This document shows positions 43,535-54,663 of a stretch of DNA of 64,000 nt, one piece after another. A model generated the notes under the pieces. It saw nothing but the letters and a program-made list of their open reading frames with translations. It was not told the origin of the DNA and did no database searches. A program made the translations under genes and the position numbers. This stretch comes from Paenibacillus sp. BIC5C1. GTDB taxonomy: Bacteria; Bacillota; Bacilli; Paenibacillales; Paenibacillaceae. Positions within the stretch are counted from its first letter, which is position 1, and every line of letters starts with the position of its first letter. The DNA lies in the NCBI RefSeq assembly GCF_032399705.1, contig NZ_CP135922.1, positions 5,270,001 through 5,334,000 of the forward strand. The letters are read 5' to 3'.

Positions 43535-44881
43535 TCAGGCCGCCTTGGTCGCAGTCGTAGTATTGTCCATCTTGGACCAATCCACTGTGGTCTCGAGCAA
43601 AAGTGACACCACAACCCCAATGACAAGCCCATTGCTAATGATCGGAATGAGATACATGGGCAGAGCCTGAAATGCTTCAGCAGGGATATTCATTACAGCA
43701 ACACCTGTAAGAACTGGCAGTGCCACACGATATATTGTTTTGGAATTAAAAGTGGTGCCTTCAAGTGTTCTTAGGGCTGTACCAAACATTTGCAGATAGG
43801 CTACAAATAGCACAGCACTCCCTACACTGGGAGGGATTTGTGCGAAAAAGGCTGTCACAGAAGGCGTCAGCCCCAATATACATAACATGCCTGCTCCAAC
43901 AACAAACGCAGCCCGTTTCAGAATACGGGTGCTCTCCAGAAAACCAATCGAAGAGGCAAATAATCCGAACGGCAGCACACCTACACATGCAGATAACATG
44001 GTGAACAATCCCGTGAGCATGTACGATCGTTTATATTGTTGGCTGGACGTGTGTACTCCATATATTTTTTCGACGGAGCTTAACGTGGTGATGGAATTTG
44101 TCATATTTACCAGCCCAACAAAAAAAGCTGTGATGACAATACCTGGCTCCCACTTCGGCGTCCCCCACGGAAACCAGGAAAACAGGTTTAAATCCTGATG
44201 ACCTGATGCTCCTGCATGCTGTCCAGGGAATACAAAACTATAGGCAATCCATCCCGTCACAATGCCAATCAGGATGGAGTAGTTACCAAGCTTGCCTTTT
44301 CCTTTAAGCTGGATCAAAGCTACAAGAAATGCAATGGCAACGGACAACGCCGCTACAGGCAGGTTAAAATTGCCGAACTCGGTATATCCAATCATGCCTT
44401 TGAAGAAATTCATGGTCAACTGAATCGTCATCAGGAATAACATCGCACTCTTGACCATTGGTGTGAACAGCTTCTGAAGTACATGCGCCGCTCCAAGTCC
44501 GCCAAGGATCATCATTGTCAGACCCGCTAACAGAAAACCCGCAGCCAATCCTCCCCCGATGCGTTCCAAACTCATACCTGCCGATGAAGCCGAGGCCGTT
44601 AAGCTCAGTGTCAGCCCCCACCATAATCCCGAGGGACCATCCATCACGGCATAACGGTGTCCAAAGAAAGCCTGTAATATACACACAGCCCCAGTAAGCA
44701 AAAAGGCATGCTGCATCGACGCAGCAATAGCCTCCGGTGAAAGCTGAAAATTATGTCCGATGGATAACGGCACCACAACAGTGTTGGTAAACAGAAAGAA
44801 GAACCACTGAATGCCTGCCAATGCAAGCGATGACGCACCCTTTATATGATTTTGCAAAGATTGCTCTTGATGTCTGTTCAT
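43535..44881 (-). CDS. NCS2-family nucleobase permease
   Basis: A 448-residue membrane protein with about 12-14 helices. QWFFFLFTNTVVVPLSIG starts the first unit. The central VNMTNSITTLSSVEKIYGVH and the segment TPSVTAFFAQIPPSVGSAVL match the xanthine/uracil permease family (nucleobase:cation symporter 2). It resembles the YwdJ-like subgroup; the base carried is not certain. Its ATG overlaps the stop of the ankyrin gene by four bases (ATGA), so the two are translated together. A LysR regulator is divergent to the pair. Confidence 0.88.
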   Translation of the reverse strand: MNRHQEQSLQNHIKGASSLALAGIQWFFFLFTNTVVVPLSIGHNFQLSPEAIAASMQHAFLLTGAVCILQAFFGHRYAVMDGPSGLWWGLTLSLTASASSAGMSLERIGGGLAAGFLLAGLTMMILGGLGAAHVLQKLFTPMVKSAMLFLMTIQLTMNFFKGMIGYTEFGNFNLPVAALSVAIAFLVALIQLKGKGKLGNYSILIGIVTGWIAYSFVFPGQHAGASGHQDLNLFSWFPWGTPKWEPGIVITAFFVGLVNMTNSITTLSSVEKIYGVHTSSQQYKRSYMLTGLFTMLSACVGVLPFGLFASSIGFLESTRILKRAAFVVGAGMLCILGLTPSVTAFFAQIPPSVGSAVLFVAYLQMFGTALRTLEGTTFNSKTIYRVALPVLTGVAVMNIPAEAFQALPMYLIPIISNGLVIGVVVSLLLETTVDWSKMDNTTTATKAA

Positions 44882-45462
44882 GATTGAGTTAACATTCGCT
44901 CCATTTCCTTATAATGATGCCTCCGGGCATGCGCAAGTGCAGTAACGCCGTCCCGGTCTGTAATGAGGCGATCCGCACCATGTTGCAAAAGCAATGCTAC
45001 GATCTGCTGATGACGAGTGCCGCCATCCCCCAGAATGACCGCTTCCAGCAAAGCTGTCCAGCCCAGATTGTTGATATGGTTCACATCCACATCCGTGCAT
45101 TTCAGAAGGATTTCCACAATATCGACATGACCTCGATCTGAAGCAGGAATCAGAGCTGTGCCTCCAAACCTATTCGTAAGCCGGGTATCGGCACCTGCTT
45201 TTATCGCCAGTTCGACCATTTTACGCAAACCTTCCGCACTGGCATACAGCAGCATGTTGTCCAGTCGTTGATCCTGGATGTTCACATCGGCTCCCGCTTC
45301 AATAAGTGTGCTTGCCGTCTCCGGCTTGTTGCCATGAACCGCAGCCATCAGAGGTGTCCGTCCTCGTACATCCCGGTCATTCACTCTGGTTCCTTGTGCG
45401 ATAAACCGCAGCACATCATCCGTTTGTCCAGCTTCAGCAGCTGCATGTATTGTTTTCAGCAT
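44878..45462 (-). CDS. Ankyrin-repeat protein coupled to the NCS2 permease
   Basis: A 194-residue protein with about five ankyrin repeats (RGRTPLMAAVHGNKPETAST, FGGTALIPASDRGHVDIVEI, LGWTALLEAVILGDGGTRHQ, DGVTALAHARRHHYKEMERM). No signal peptide or enzyme domain is present, so it should be a cytoplasmic binding protein. ATG at 45462 follows GGAGGGTGAAGG. Its stop overlaps the permease start as ATGA. It is a clear paralogue of the ankyrin gene at 63410: both share the GGTALIPAS and LGWTALLEA blocks. Confidence 0.9.
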   Translation of the reverse strand: MLKTIHAAAEAGQTDDVLRFIAQGTRVNDRDVRGRTPLMAAVHGNKPETASTLIEAGADVNIQDQRLDNMLLYASAEGLRKMVELAIKAGADTRLTNRFGGTALIPASDRGHVDIVEILLKCTDVDVNHINNLGWTALLEAVILGDGGTRHQQIVALLLQHGADRLITDRDGVTALAHARRHHYKEMERMLTQS

Positions 45463-45646
45463 CGCACCTTCACCCTCCAATTCGTCGTCATCCTCACGGC
45501 ATATATTCAATACATCATAATCTACATGTGTGATTTGAAGTGTTTAAACCTTATGTATGTTAACATAGGATAATAGTATATTAAAAATACATGTTTTGTT
45601 GGTTTCCCATATGAAAATCATATCGCTTCAAATAAGGAGAACACAC

Positions 45647-46540
45647 GTGGATATCAAACAATGTCGCTATTTCATCGCGATTGCCGAGGAGAGACAGATC
45701 ACGGCGGCAGCGCGCAGATTACACATGGCTCAGCCTCCTTTAAGCCAGCAACTCAAGCTGATGGAAGACGAACTCGGCGTGGCTTTGTTTGAACGCAAAG
45801 GACGTAGCATGGAGCTGACACAGGCAGGTCGAAGCTTCTATGATTATGCGGTTACGATGACCAAATACATGGAAGAAGCCGTCATGGAGATGCAGAGCTT
45901 CAGGTATGGCATTCGGGGCAAACTGTCGCTTGGCATTAATACCATTTCAGATCGTTTGATCCCGCAGGCACTCCAGCAGTTTCGGACAACACATCCCCAG
46001 GTGACCTATAAAATTCAGCAAAATGAGTCTGCACAGCTCTGCCAGCTCTTGGGTGAAGGCAAAATCGAGCTTGCCTGTGTGCGAATGCCTGTCAAAACCG
46101 AGCAATATGAAGTGCTGCATCTACCACAGGAAGCTCTCTTTTATATTTCCTCTACACCGCTGGGATCAGCGGATGAGAGCGGGATTTATTTTCAAAAGCT
46201 GGCAGGCATCCCTCTCTTGCTTCCCAGTACCGAAGGACTCGGGATGTTCGAGCTAATCTTGCAGAAATTCCGTGAGCATCACGTGAATCCTTCCATTGCT
46301 GGAGAATGCTCGGATATTAACATGTTGCTGGAGCTTGTACGACTTGGCTTTGCAAGCTCCATCGTGCCCCATACGGTTTTGCAGCTATATCATGAGCATC
46401 TGTTTCATGTCTATCGTATTCTAGATGCGCAATCCGCCGTAGATTCTGCGCTAGTGTGGCATCGCAATCGGCATCTTTCCAAGCCCGCGCAGCACTTTGT
46501 GCAATTGGTTCAGGAGCTGCTGCCTTCTCGCTCGGTTTAG
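45647..46540 (+). CDS. LysR-family transcriptional regulator
   Basis: A 297-residue regulator. The N-terminal winged helix (RYFIAIAEERQITAAARRLH with MAQPPLSQQLKLMEDELGVA) is followed by a two-lobe ligand-binding domain. GTG at 45647 follows AAGGAG; the longer frame has a non-family N-terminus. It is divergent from the ankyrin-permease operon, the usual arrangement for LysR control, so it probably regulates nucleobase uptake in response to a base or a related metabolite (inference). Confidence 0.9.
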   Translation: MDIKQCRYFIAIAEERQITAAARRLHMAQPPLSQQLKLMEDELGVALFERKGRSMELTQAGRSFYDYAVTMTKYMEEAVMEMQSFRYGIRGKLSLGINTISDRLIPQALQQFRTTHPQVTYKIQQNESAQLCQLLGEGKIELACVRMPVKTEQYEVLHLPQEALFYISSTPLGSADESGIYFQKLAGIPLLLPSTEGLGMFELILQKFREHHVNPSIAGECSDINMLLELVRLGFASSIVPHTVLQLYHEHLFHVYRILDAQSAVDSALVWHRNRHLSKPAQHFVQLVQELLPSRSV

Positions 46541-46582
46541 CCTCCAGTAGATATCAGCCATGAAGAATATCGCCTATATACT

Positions 46583-46632
46583 AAAAAGCAGCAGCCTTGC
46601 CGGAATCCATCCGGTAAGACTGCTGCTTTTTA
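46583..46632. terminator. Bidirectional terminator
   Basis: AAAAAGCAGCAG and CTGCTGCTTTTT arms with an inner CCGG/CCGG stem lie between the convergent LysR gene and the PTS gene. Confidence 0.9.
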
Positions 46633-46639
46633 ATGTTCG

Positions 46640-48559
46640 TTAAGCTTTTGCCGTAAATAACAATTCTTTTTCCTTAATCGTTGTACGTCCGGCAGACTCA
46701 ATTGAATTATATTGATGCATGTTCGTAATGATGACCGGCGTAATCGTTGTGTAACCGGCTTTTTCGATTTCTTCCCGGTCGAATTCCATCAGCACATCAC
46801 CAACGGCAACCTTCGCTCCGGCTTGAACTTTAGGAGAGAAGAATTGACCTTTCAGTTTCACGGTATCAATCCCGATGTGAATCAGCATTTCAGCACCGTC
46901 ATCACTAACGAGACCAATGGCATGTCCACTCTTCGACAACGAGAATACTGTACCGTTAATTGGAGAAACCACACGGCCTTCCGACGGCTGGATGGCAAAA
47001 CCTTTACCCATAATCTCTTCCGAGAATGCAGGGTCCGGAACTTCACTCAATGATTTAACTTCACCAGTAATTGGGCTAAATACATCTTGATCCAGTGCTT
47101 TAGGTTCTTCAACAGCAGTTACTGCGGAAGCAGAAGTCGTTGCTGCTGGTGTTGTAGGCTCAGCAGCTGATGCAGCTTCAGCCGATTGTGGAGCATCGTC
47201 TTCTTGGAAACCAAGGATATATGTCAGTATTGCTGCCGCTACGATGGCAATCAAACCACCAGCCAGGGCGTAAAGCAGCGTGCTAATTGCCGGACTGATA
47301 AATGCTGCAATACTTGGCAGACCCACTAGACCTGTTAGTACATAAGCTTTAACATTGACGATCCCCATGAATCCACCTGCAACCGCTCCACCAATCAGGG
47401 CTGCAATAAATGGTTTTTTGAACTTCATATTGATCCCGTACATTGCTGGTTCCGTAATCCCCATAATAGCCGTAAGACCTGTGGAATAAGCAAGCGATTT
47501 AGTTTTACCATTTTTCGATCTAAGACCAACACCGAATGCTGCACCACCTTGTGCCAGGTTAGCTGCAAACATCAGTGGAATAATAAAATCGTAACCAAGT
47601 GATGTCATCGAACCAACAATGATCGGCAACAGTGCATAGTGCATACCCGTAATGATCAGAAGTGACATCGTACCACCAATCAGGATACTTGCGAATATTG
47701 ACATATTGTCGAACAACCAGGAAATACCACCTGACAAACCATTACCAAGCACTGTACCCAATGGTCCAACTGTCATCAAGGTCAGAGGAACCATAATTAA
47801 CAGGGTAACCGTTGGAACAATCAGAAGCTTAAGCGAAGCATGTGTAACACGATCAACCGCTCTCTCTACATAGGAAGCAATCCAGATTGCGAGAATAATC
47901 GGAATAACCGTAGAAGAATAGGTTGCGGCTATAACCTTAATGCCTACAAATGTGGTGTCACCATTGGCAAGCAAGGCTGTAATCGTCGGATGCATAATCC
48001 CCGCTGCCAGCGCTGCTGCAATATACATATTGCTACCGAGCTTACGTGCGGCACTGATCGCCAGAATGATCGGCAGGAAGTAGAATGCGCCATCACCGAT
48101 AGCAGACAAAATGATATAAGTTGAACTGGTTTCAGACAACCAACCTACAGCTACCAGGATTGCCACGATCCCTTTGATCATACCAGCACCCGTAATCGCT
48201 GGCAGAATCGGCGTGAATATTCCCGAAATAAAGTCGAACAATGCACTTACTGGATTTCTCTTTTTCTTCTCCCCAGTCGAAGCACCGGTTGATCCGGCGT
48301 CTGCATTCGGGGACTTGGACATGTTACCTACCAGTGCATTATACACAACAGGCACATCGTTCCCGATAATGACCTGAAACTGTCCGCCATTCTCCATAAC
48401 GCCCATAACGCCAGGTGTATTTTTCAGCGTCGCTTTGTCCGCTTTTTTGTTGTCATTCAGGTTAAACCGGAGTCTTGTCATACAGTGTGTGACTTGATCG
48501 ATGTTCTCTTCGCCACCAACAAGCTTCAGAATATCCTTGGACAATTGTTGTTTATCCAT
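46640..48559 (-). CDS. bglP: Beta-glucoside PTS permease, EIIBCA
   Basis: A 639-residue membrane phosphotransferase. Residues 1-85 are the EIIB domain with the phosphorylated Cys in VTHCMTRLRF. About 105-455 are the EIIC channel with roughly ten helices (TAIMGITEPAMYGIN is the family mark). After an Ala/Thr-rich linker, residues 490-630 are EIIA with the active His in MLIHIGIDTVKLKG. It imports and phosphorylates aryl-beta-glucosides or cellobiose-like sugars. It lies downstream of licT, behind its own RAT and terminator, and by analogy with BglP should also control LicT by phosphorylation. Confidence 0.95.
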   Translation of the reverse strand: MDKQQLSKDILKLVGGEENIDQVTHCMTRLRFNLNDNKKADKATLKNTPGVMGVMENGGQFQVIIGNDVPVVYNALVGNMSKSPNADAGSTGASTGEKKKRNPVSALFDFISGIFTPILPAITGAGMIKGIVAILVAVGWLSETSSTYIILSAIGDGAFYFLPIILAISAARKLGSNMYIAAALAAGIMHPTITALLANGDTTFVGIKVIAATYSSTVIPIILAIWIASYVERAVDRVTHASLKLLIVPTVTLLIMVPLTLMTVGPLGTVLGNGLSGGISWLFDNMSIFASILIGGTMSLLIITGMHYALLPIIVGSMTSLGYDFIIPLMFAANLAQGGAAFGVGLRSKNGKTKSLAYSTGLTAIMGITEPAMYGINMKFKKPFIAALIGGAVAGGFMGIVNVKAYVLTGLVGLPSIAAFISPAISTLLYALAGGLIAIVAAAILTYILGFQEDDAPQSAEAASAAEPTTPAATTSASAVTAVEEPKALDQDVFSPITGEVKSLSEVPDPAFSEEIMGKGFAIQPSEGRVVSPINGTVFSLSKSGHAIGLVSDDGAEMLIHIGIDTVKLKGQFFSPKVQAGAKVAVGDVLMEFDREEIEKAGYTTITPVIITNMHQYNSIESAGRTTIKEKELLFTAKA

Positions 48560-48591
48560 TGTGTTTTGCTCCTTTTATGTGTAATGAAGGT

Positions 48592-48660
48592 TAAAAAAAA
48601 ACCTAAACACTGAATAATGACAAAGCAGTTTCAGCTTATCATTATTCAACGTTTAGGTTT
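48592..48660 (-). terminator. Leader terminator in front of bglP
   Basis: Minus strand AAACCTAAAC-TTGAATAATGA-type arm pairs with TCATTATTCA-GTTTAGGTTT and ends in a run of nine T. It overlaps the RAT at 48655. Confidence 0.85.
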
Positions 48661-48683
48661 TGCCTTTTTTGCAGTAACAATCC
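48655..48683 (-). promoter_or_regulatory. RAT antiterminator site in front of bglP
   Basis: Minus strand GGATTGTTACTGC, short A-rich loop, GGCAAAACC. It starts 4 bases after the licT stop codon, so the PTS gene is gated separately within the operon. Confidence 0.88.
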
Positions 48684-48686
48684 CAA

Positions 48687-49538
48687 TTATTCAATTGTTT
48701 GTTCAGTTCTGACAACTCGTTCAATATGAATGGTCAGATATAGAATTTCTTCCTTGGATAAGACCCGACTATAGATCTTGCGAGTATAGTCATTAATCTT
48801 ACAAGCACATGCATGTGCCTCAGGATATTGTTTGCTTACCAGATCATGAAGCGGATTATCCGCTTCCTTATCTTCAATCGCTGTACCTTGTAGTACGCGC
48901 TGAGCAAAGAACTTCAAATGTGTCAGGAATCGATAATAACTCAGCGAATCCTCATCCAGCTCAATGACAAAGCTGCGTCGTACAATGTTGAGTATATCTT
49001 TTACGATATTCGTAATGCTGATGGTTTCTCTCATCTCACCGTTCATCTGGGCATTGACCAAATGCATTGCGATGAATGCGCATTCGTCTTCAGGAAGCAG
49101 GACACCCAATGTCTCTTCAATGATCTGAAGCGCCTTGAGCCCAATGGCATATTCCTTGCGGTACATGCGTTTGATCTCCCAGAACAATGCGTTACGAATC
49201 AGCAAGCCTTGACGATGCCGGTCAATGGCAAAATGAATATGATCCGTAAGTGAAATGTAGATGCTCTCATGAAGCTTCTCACCCAACACGGTCTCGGCGT
49301 AACGGATAATCTCATCCGAGCATTCAACATATTCAACTGGAATATCAGACAGAAGCGTTTTCAGTTTCTGTGATACTTCCTTGCTTTCCAATGAGAATAT
49401 TTTTTCGACCAGACTGTCGTCTATCGTTTCACCAGTATGCTTTTTGAAGGCTATGCCCCGCCCCATGACGACCAGTTCGTTTCCTCCTGGATCAATCACA
49501 GTAACTACGTTGTTGTTCAGCACCTTCTCGATTTTCAT
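48687..49538 (-). CDS. licT: LicT/BglG-family transcriptional antiterminator
   Basis: A 283-residue RNA-binding regulator. Residues 1-56 are the co-antiterminator domain (KIEKVLNNNVVTVIDPGGNE, GRGIAFKKHTGE). Two PTS-regulation domains follow at about 65-170 and 172-280, with the phosphorylatable histidines in LTDHIHFAIDR and IAMHLVNAQ, and in the second domain LTIHIERVVR. When the sugar is present it binds RAT hairpins and prevents termination. It has its own promoter and RAT, so it regulates itself. RAT copies are seen in front of all four genes of this locus and in front of the DUF1593 gene. Confidence 0.96.
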   Translation of the reverse strand: MKIEKVLNNNVVTVIDPGGNELVVMGRGIAFKKHTGETIDDSLVEKIFSLESKEVSQKLKTLLSDIPVEYVECSDEIIRYAETVLGEKLHESIYISLTDHIHFAIDRHRQGLLIRNALFWEIKRMYRKEYAIGLKALQIIEETLGVLLPEDECAFIAMHLVNAQMNGEMRETISITNIVKDILNIVRRSFVIELDEDSLSYYRFLTHLKFFAQRVLQGTAIEDKEADNPLHDLVSKQYPEAHACACKINDYTRKIYSRVLSKEEILYLTIHIERVVRTEQTIE

Positions 49539-49570
49539 TTCTTCACATCACCTTGCACCGTCAAAGTAGT

Positions 49571-49625
49571 AAAAGGCAAAACCAAAGCTGGTCATGAAAC
49601 ACATGCCCCGCTTCTGGTTTTGCCT
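49571..49625 (-). terminator. Leader terminator in front of licT
   Basis: Perfect 11-base arms AGGCAAAACCA and TGGTTTTGCCT, then TTTT on the minus strand. The 5' arm lies within the RAT at 49615. Confidence 0.8.
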
Positions 49626-49644
49626 GATTGAACAGTAACAATCC
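49615..49644 (-). promoter_or_regulatory. RAT antiterminator site in front of licT
   Basis: Minus strand GGATTGTTACTGTTCAATC then AGGCAAAACC. It implies autoregulation of licT. Confidence 0.87.
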
Positions 49645-49666
49645 AGTATTCATTAGCCTTAGGCCC

Positions 49667-49695
49667 ATCTTACCATATAATTATCCATCTGACAA
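49667..49695 (-). promoter_or_regulatory. Promoter of licT
   Basis: Minus strand -35 TTGTCA, 17-base spacer, extended -10 TGGTAAGAT. A partial cre-like sequence, TGAAAGCGGTTAAT, lies just upstream at 49704-49717 but lacks the final CA. Confidence 0.65.
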
Positions 49696-49772
49696 TGTTT
49701 TTGTGAAAGCGGTTAATGTGCTTGAATATGACACAAGAAGATGCTGCCCACATATGTCTTTGGAACCAGAAA

Positions 49773-51215
<1,443 letters not shown>

Positions 51216-51270
51216 TTACGTTGTACTCATTCTTTGTTAAAACAGTTGACCCTATGCCCGTGAACACATC

Positions 51271-51355
51271 AAAAAGCGGACAATGCGCAACTAAAAGGGC
51301 TTCAGATCAGATAATCATCGATGGCCTGCTTTATGTTGGGTTTTGCCCGCTTTAT
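51271..51355 (-). terminator. Leader terminator between the two GH1 genes
   Basis: Minus strand AAAGCGGGCAA pairs with TTGTCCGCTTT (one G-U pair), then a T-run. The upstream arm lies inside the RAT at 51339; the loop is long. Confidence 0.7.
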
Positions 51356-51368
51356 GCGGTAACAATCC
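51339..51368 (-). promoter_or_regulatory. RAT antiterminator site between the two GH1 genes
   Basis: Minus strand GGATTGTTACCGC, loop, GCGGGCAAAACC. Compensating changes (CCGC with GCGG) keep the stem, which supports a real RNA structure. No clear promoter is seen just upstream, so it may act on read-through from the previous gene. Confidence 0.87.
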
Positions 51369-51425
51369 TCGAATAGCCTAATTACTTACAGCGATCCGGA
51401 TTTAAGATACAGGAATCAGACCAAA

Positions 51426-53020
<1,595 letters not shown>

Positions 53021-53026
<6 letters not shown>

Positions 53027-53050
53027 TGCCTGTCTGCACAGTTACAATCC
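53021..53050 (-). promoter_or_regulatory. RAT antiterminator site in front of the first GH1 gene
   Basis: Minus strand GGATTGTAACTGTGCAGAC then AGGCAAAACC, the same blocks as the other four copies. Confidence 0.88.
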
Positions 53051-53091
53051 ATCAAAAGATGTTATTGCGTATTCGGTTGTTTTTCTCTTGT

Positions 53092-53120
53092 AATGTAAAC
53101 GTAACATATCTATTTTGCAA
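53092..53120 (-). promoter_or_regulatory. Probable promoter of the beta-glucoside locus
   Basis: Minus strand -35 TTGCAA, 17-base spacer, -10 TACATT, each a 4-of-6 match. A cre-like TGTTACGTTTACA overlaps the -10 but is one base shorter than the consensus. Confidence 0.45.
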
Positions 53121-53163
53121 AATCAACTTTCCGCTCAATGCACTCGCTGACTACCTTTGGACG

Positions 53164-53454
53164 TTATCGAGGCATTTGCATAATTGCTGCTCTTAGGGCA
53201 TTTGTATCCCCGTTTTCGAGATAACTGGCAGGACTTTCGTCGCCCAATGCAGGAACATTCATATCGATCCATCGCAGCGCATATTCACCCATTTCACATA
53301 AAATAGCCTTGCTAATATCTGCCGGAATCCCCCGCTGCTCTGCACATTCAGCCCATATTGGGTCCACATGCAAATATGATTTTTCGAAGAGTCTCACAAA
53401 TGAGTCCCAACTGCTTTGATTGAACTCCGCCAGATATAACTCTTTCATACTCAT
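53164..53454 (-). CDS. Small protein with antitoxin (MbcA/ParS)-like tail
   Basis: A 96-residue soluble protein. The C-terminal third, ALRWIDMNVPALGDESPASY then LENGDTNALRAAIMQMP, resembles the toxin-binding end of MbcA/ParS/Xre antitoxins, where a PALGG-x-TP-x-x-L block is typical. The N-terminal part is helical, with no clear DNA-binding motif. ATG at 53454 follows a GGGAGGGC site; the longer frame upstream is unlikely. No RES-type toxin gene is adjacent, so the antitoxin idea is tentative. Confidence 0.6.
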   Translation of the reverse strand: MSMKELYLAEFNQSSWDSFVRLFEKSYLHVDPIWAECAEQRGIPADISKAILCEMGEYALRWIDMNVPALGDESPASYLENGDTNALRAAIMQMPR

Positions 53455-53561
53455 GTAAATGCCCTCCCTGAAATAGACATCGTAACCCCCAAGTCCTACG
53501 ATAAGCAATTCATCCTTAAGCCGCTTGAAACCGATTTTTAAAAAGGTAGACTTAATTTTAA

Positions 53562-53786
53562 ATGTTTTTCGGGAAAATGGATAGCCAAGGAGGAACACCC
53601 TCAACTTCTGAGGATGGCAACCAGATTACAGTGATTGTACATGAACAAGCCGTATTGGAATTAGTTGCAAACCTTCGCTCTGTCGAACAAACATATGAGA
53701 TTGCTTCATTGCCTGGCATTCTTTTTCGAGTTGCCCGCACTGAAATTACCGATCAGGATGGTCATGTGATCGAAACCATCGGTTGA
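53562..53786 (+). CDS. Small hypothetical protein upstream of a LuxR-type regulator
   Basis: A 74-residue protein: a polar N-terminus, then ITVIVHEQAVLELVANLRSV and IASLPGILFRVARTEITDQD. The pattern of alternating strands and helices suggests a small folded domain; I do not recognise it. The start is unsure (ATG at 53562 or 53577, both with poor ribosome sites). It ends 18 bases before the regulator start, within ribosome-site distance, so the two genes are probably co-transcribed. Confidence 0.6.
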   Translation: MFFGKMDSQGGTPSTSEDGNQITVIVHEQAVLELVANLRSVEQTYEIASLPGILFRVARTEITDQDGHVIETIG

Positions 53787-53804
53787 TCACAAGGAGGACA
53801 TCTT

Positions 53805-54566
53805 ATGTCAGCACAAACATCTAACTTACGAGAACCCTCGTTAGAGAACGAGATATATACACCCGGTATGGCACATATCCAGTATTTAACGAAAATCAAT
53901 CTGGACAGGATGCGCAAAACCAATCATTTTCTGATTAACGCCTTCCAGCAAAGTCTCTCGGATATCAAAGAAAACCTGTCAAGCACGTACCTCTTTCTGC
54001 TCACCGACGCACACGGGGTTCTGCTTGCCATGGATTACAGCCCTGATCTGGAACAGGTGGTGAAACAATCTCCCATCCGCCCGGGCATGATCTTTACGGC
54101 TAGAAGCTGTGGCGTCAATGCCATATCTGAATCTATGGACAAACACGGGCCTGTTCAACTGCCCCCTGAGCAGCACGAGAATCCGCTTTTTCAGAACTGG
54201 CATTGTTACGCTGCACCTCTGTCAGTCGGTCTTCAACATGTTGGCTACCTGGACGTCTCCACCATTAATGCAGATATCCAGAGTGAACTGATTGCAATCG
54301 CCAAGCTGATCCCGGCCCATATGCAAAATCGGTATCAATCTAACCTTGCCTCGTCGGTAACGAAGCAGCCATCGATTGAATTCACCAAGCGACAGTTAAC
54401 CATTTTAAAAATGATCTCTAGCGGACTGACGGTTAAAGCCATTGCATTGAAATTGAAAATAAAGGAATGCACCGTAAATCATCATAAAAAAGTGATTTTT
54501 AACAAATTAGGTGTACAATCCAGCGCGGAAGCTGTTTCAATTGCCAGCCGTCTGTCTTATCTATAA
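53805..54566 (+). CDS. LuxR-type regulator with GAF-like sensor
   Basis: A 253-residue regulator. Residues 30-170 resemble the GAF-type input of AcoR/DhaR activators (LFLLTDAHGVLLAMDYSP, then GPVQLPPEQHENPLFQNWHC and VGYLDVS). Residues 190-250 are a LuxR/GerE helix-turn-helix (FTKRQLTILKMISSGLTVKA then CTVNHHKKVIFNKLGVQSSA). No receiver Asp domain is present. AAGGAGG stands 7 bases before the ATG. The gene is followed by a lipoprotein gene whose promoter carries an inverted repeat next to the -35, a fitting activator site. Confidence 0.85.
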   Translation: MSAQTSNLREPSLENEIYTPGMAHIQYLTKINLDRMRKTNHFLINAFQQSLSDIKENLSSTYLFLLTDAHGVLLAMDYSPDLEQVVKQSPIRPGMIFTARSCGVNAISESMDKHGPVQLPPEQHENPLFQNWHCYAAPLSVGLQHVGYLDVSTINADIQSELIAIAKLIPAHMQNRYQSNLASSVTKQPSIEFTKRQLTILKMISSGLTVKAIALKLKIKECTVNHHKKVIFNKLGVQSSAEAVSIASRLSYL

Positions 54567-54573
54567 AGGTACC

Positions 54574-54591
54574 CCTATAGATTCCTATAGG
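54574..54591. promoter_or_regulatory. Inverted repeat next to the lipoprotein promoter
   Basis: CCTATAG-ATTC-CTATAGG directly abuts a -35-like TGGTCA (54592-54597). A 16-base spacer and an extended -10 TGCTAAGAT (54611-54619) follow. The position suits an activator dimer, possibly the LuxR-type protein just upstream. Confidence 0.5.
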
Positions 54592-54663
54592 TGGTCAACA
54601 CGAACATCTGTGCTAAGATTTTGAGAGAGAAAAAGCACACACACACATTTTCAGGAGGGTAAT

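Noticed and set aside
49704..49717. cre-like TGAAAGCGGTTAAT near the licT promoter
   Set aside because: The conserved final CA is missing.
53092..53104. cre-like sequence TGTTACGTTTACA (minus strand) at the beta-glucoside promoter
   Set aside because: One base shorter than the 14-base cre core, so not called as a site; mentioned only with the promoter.
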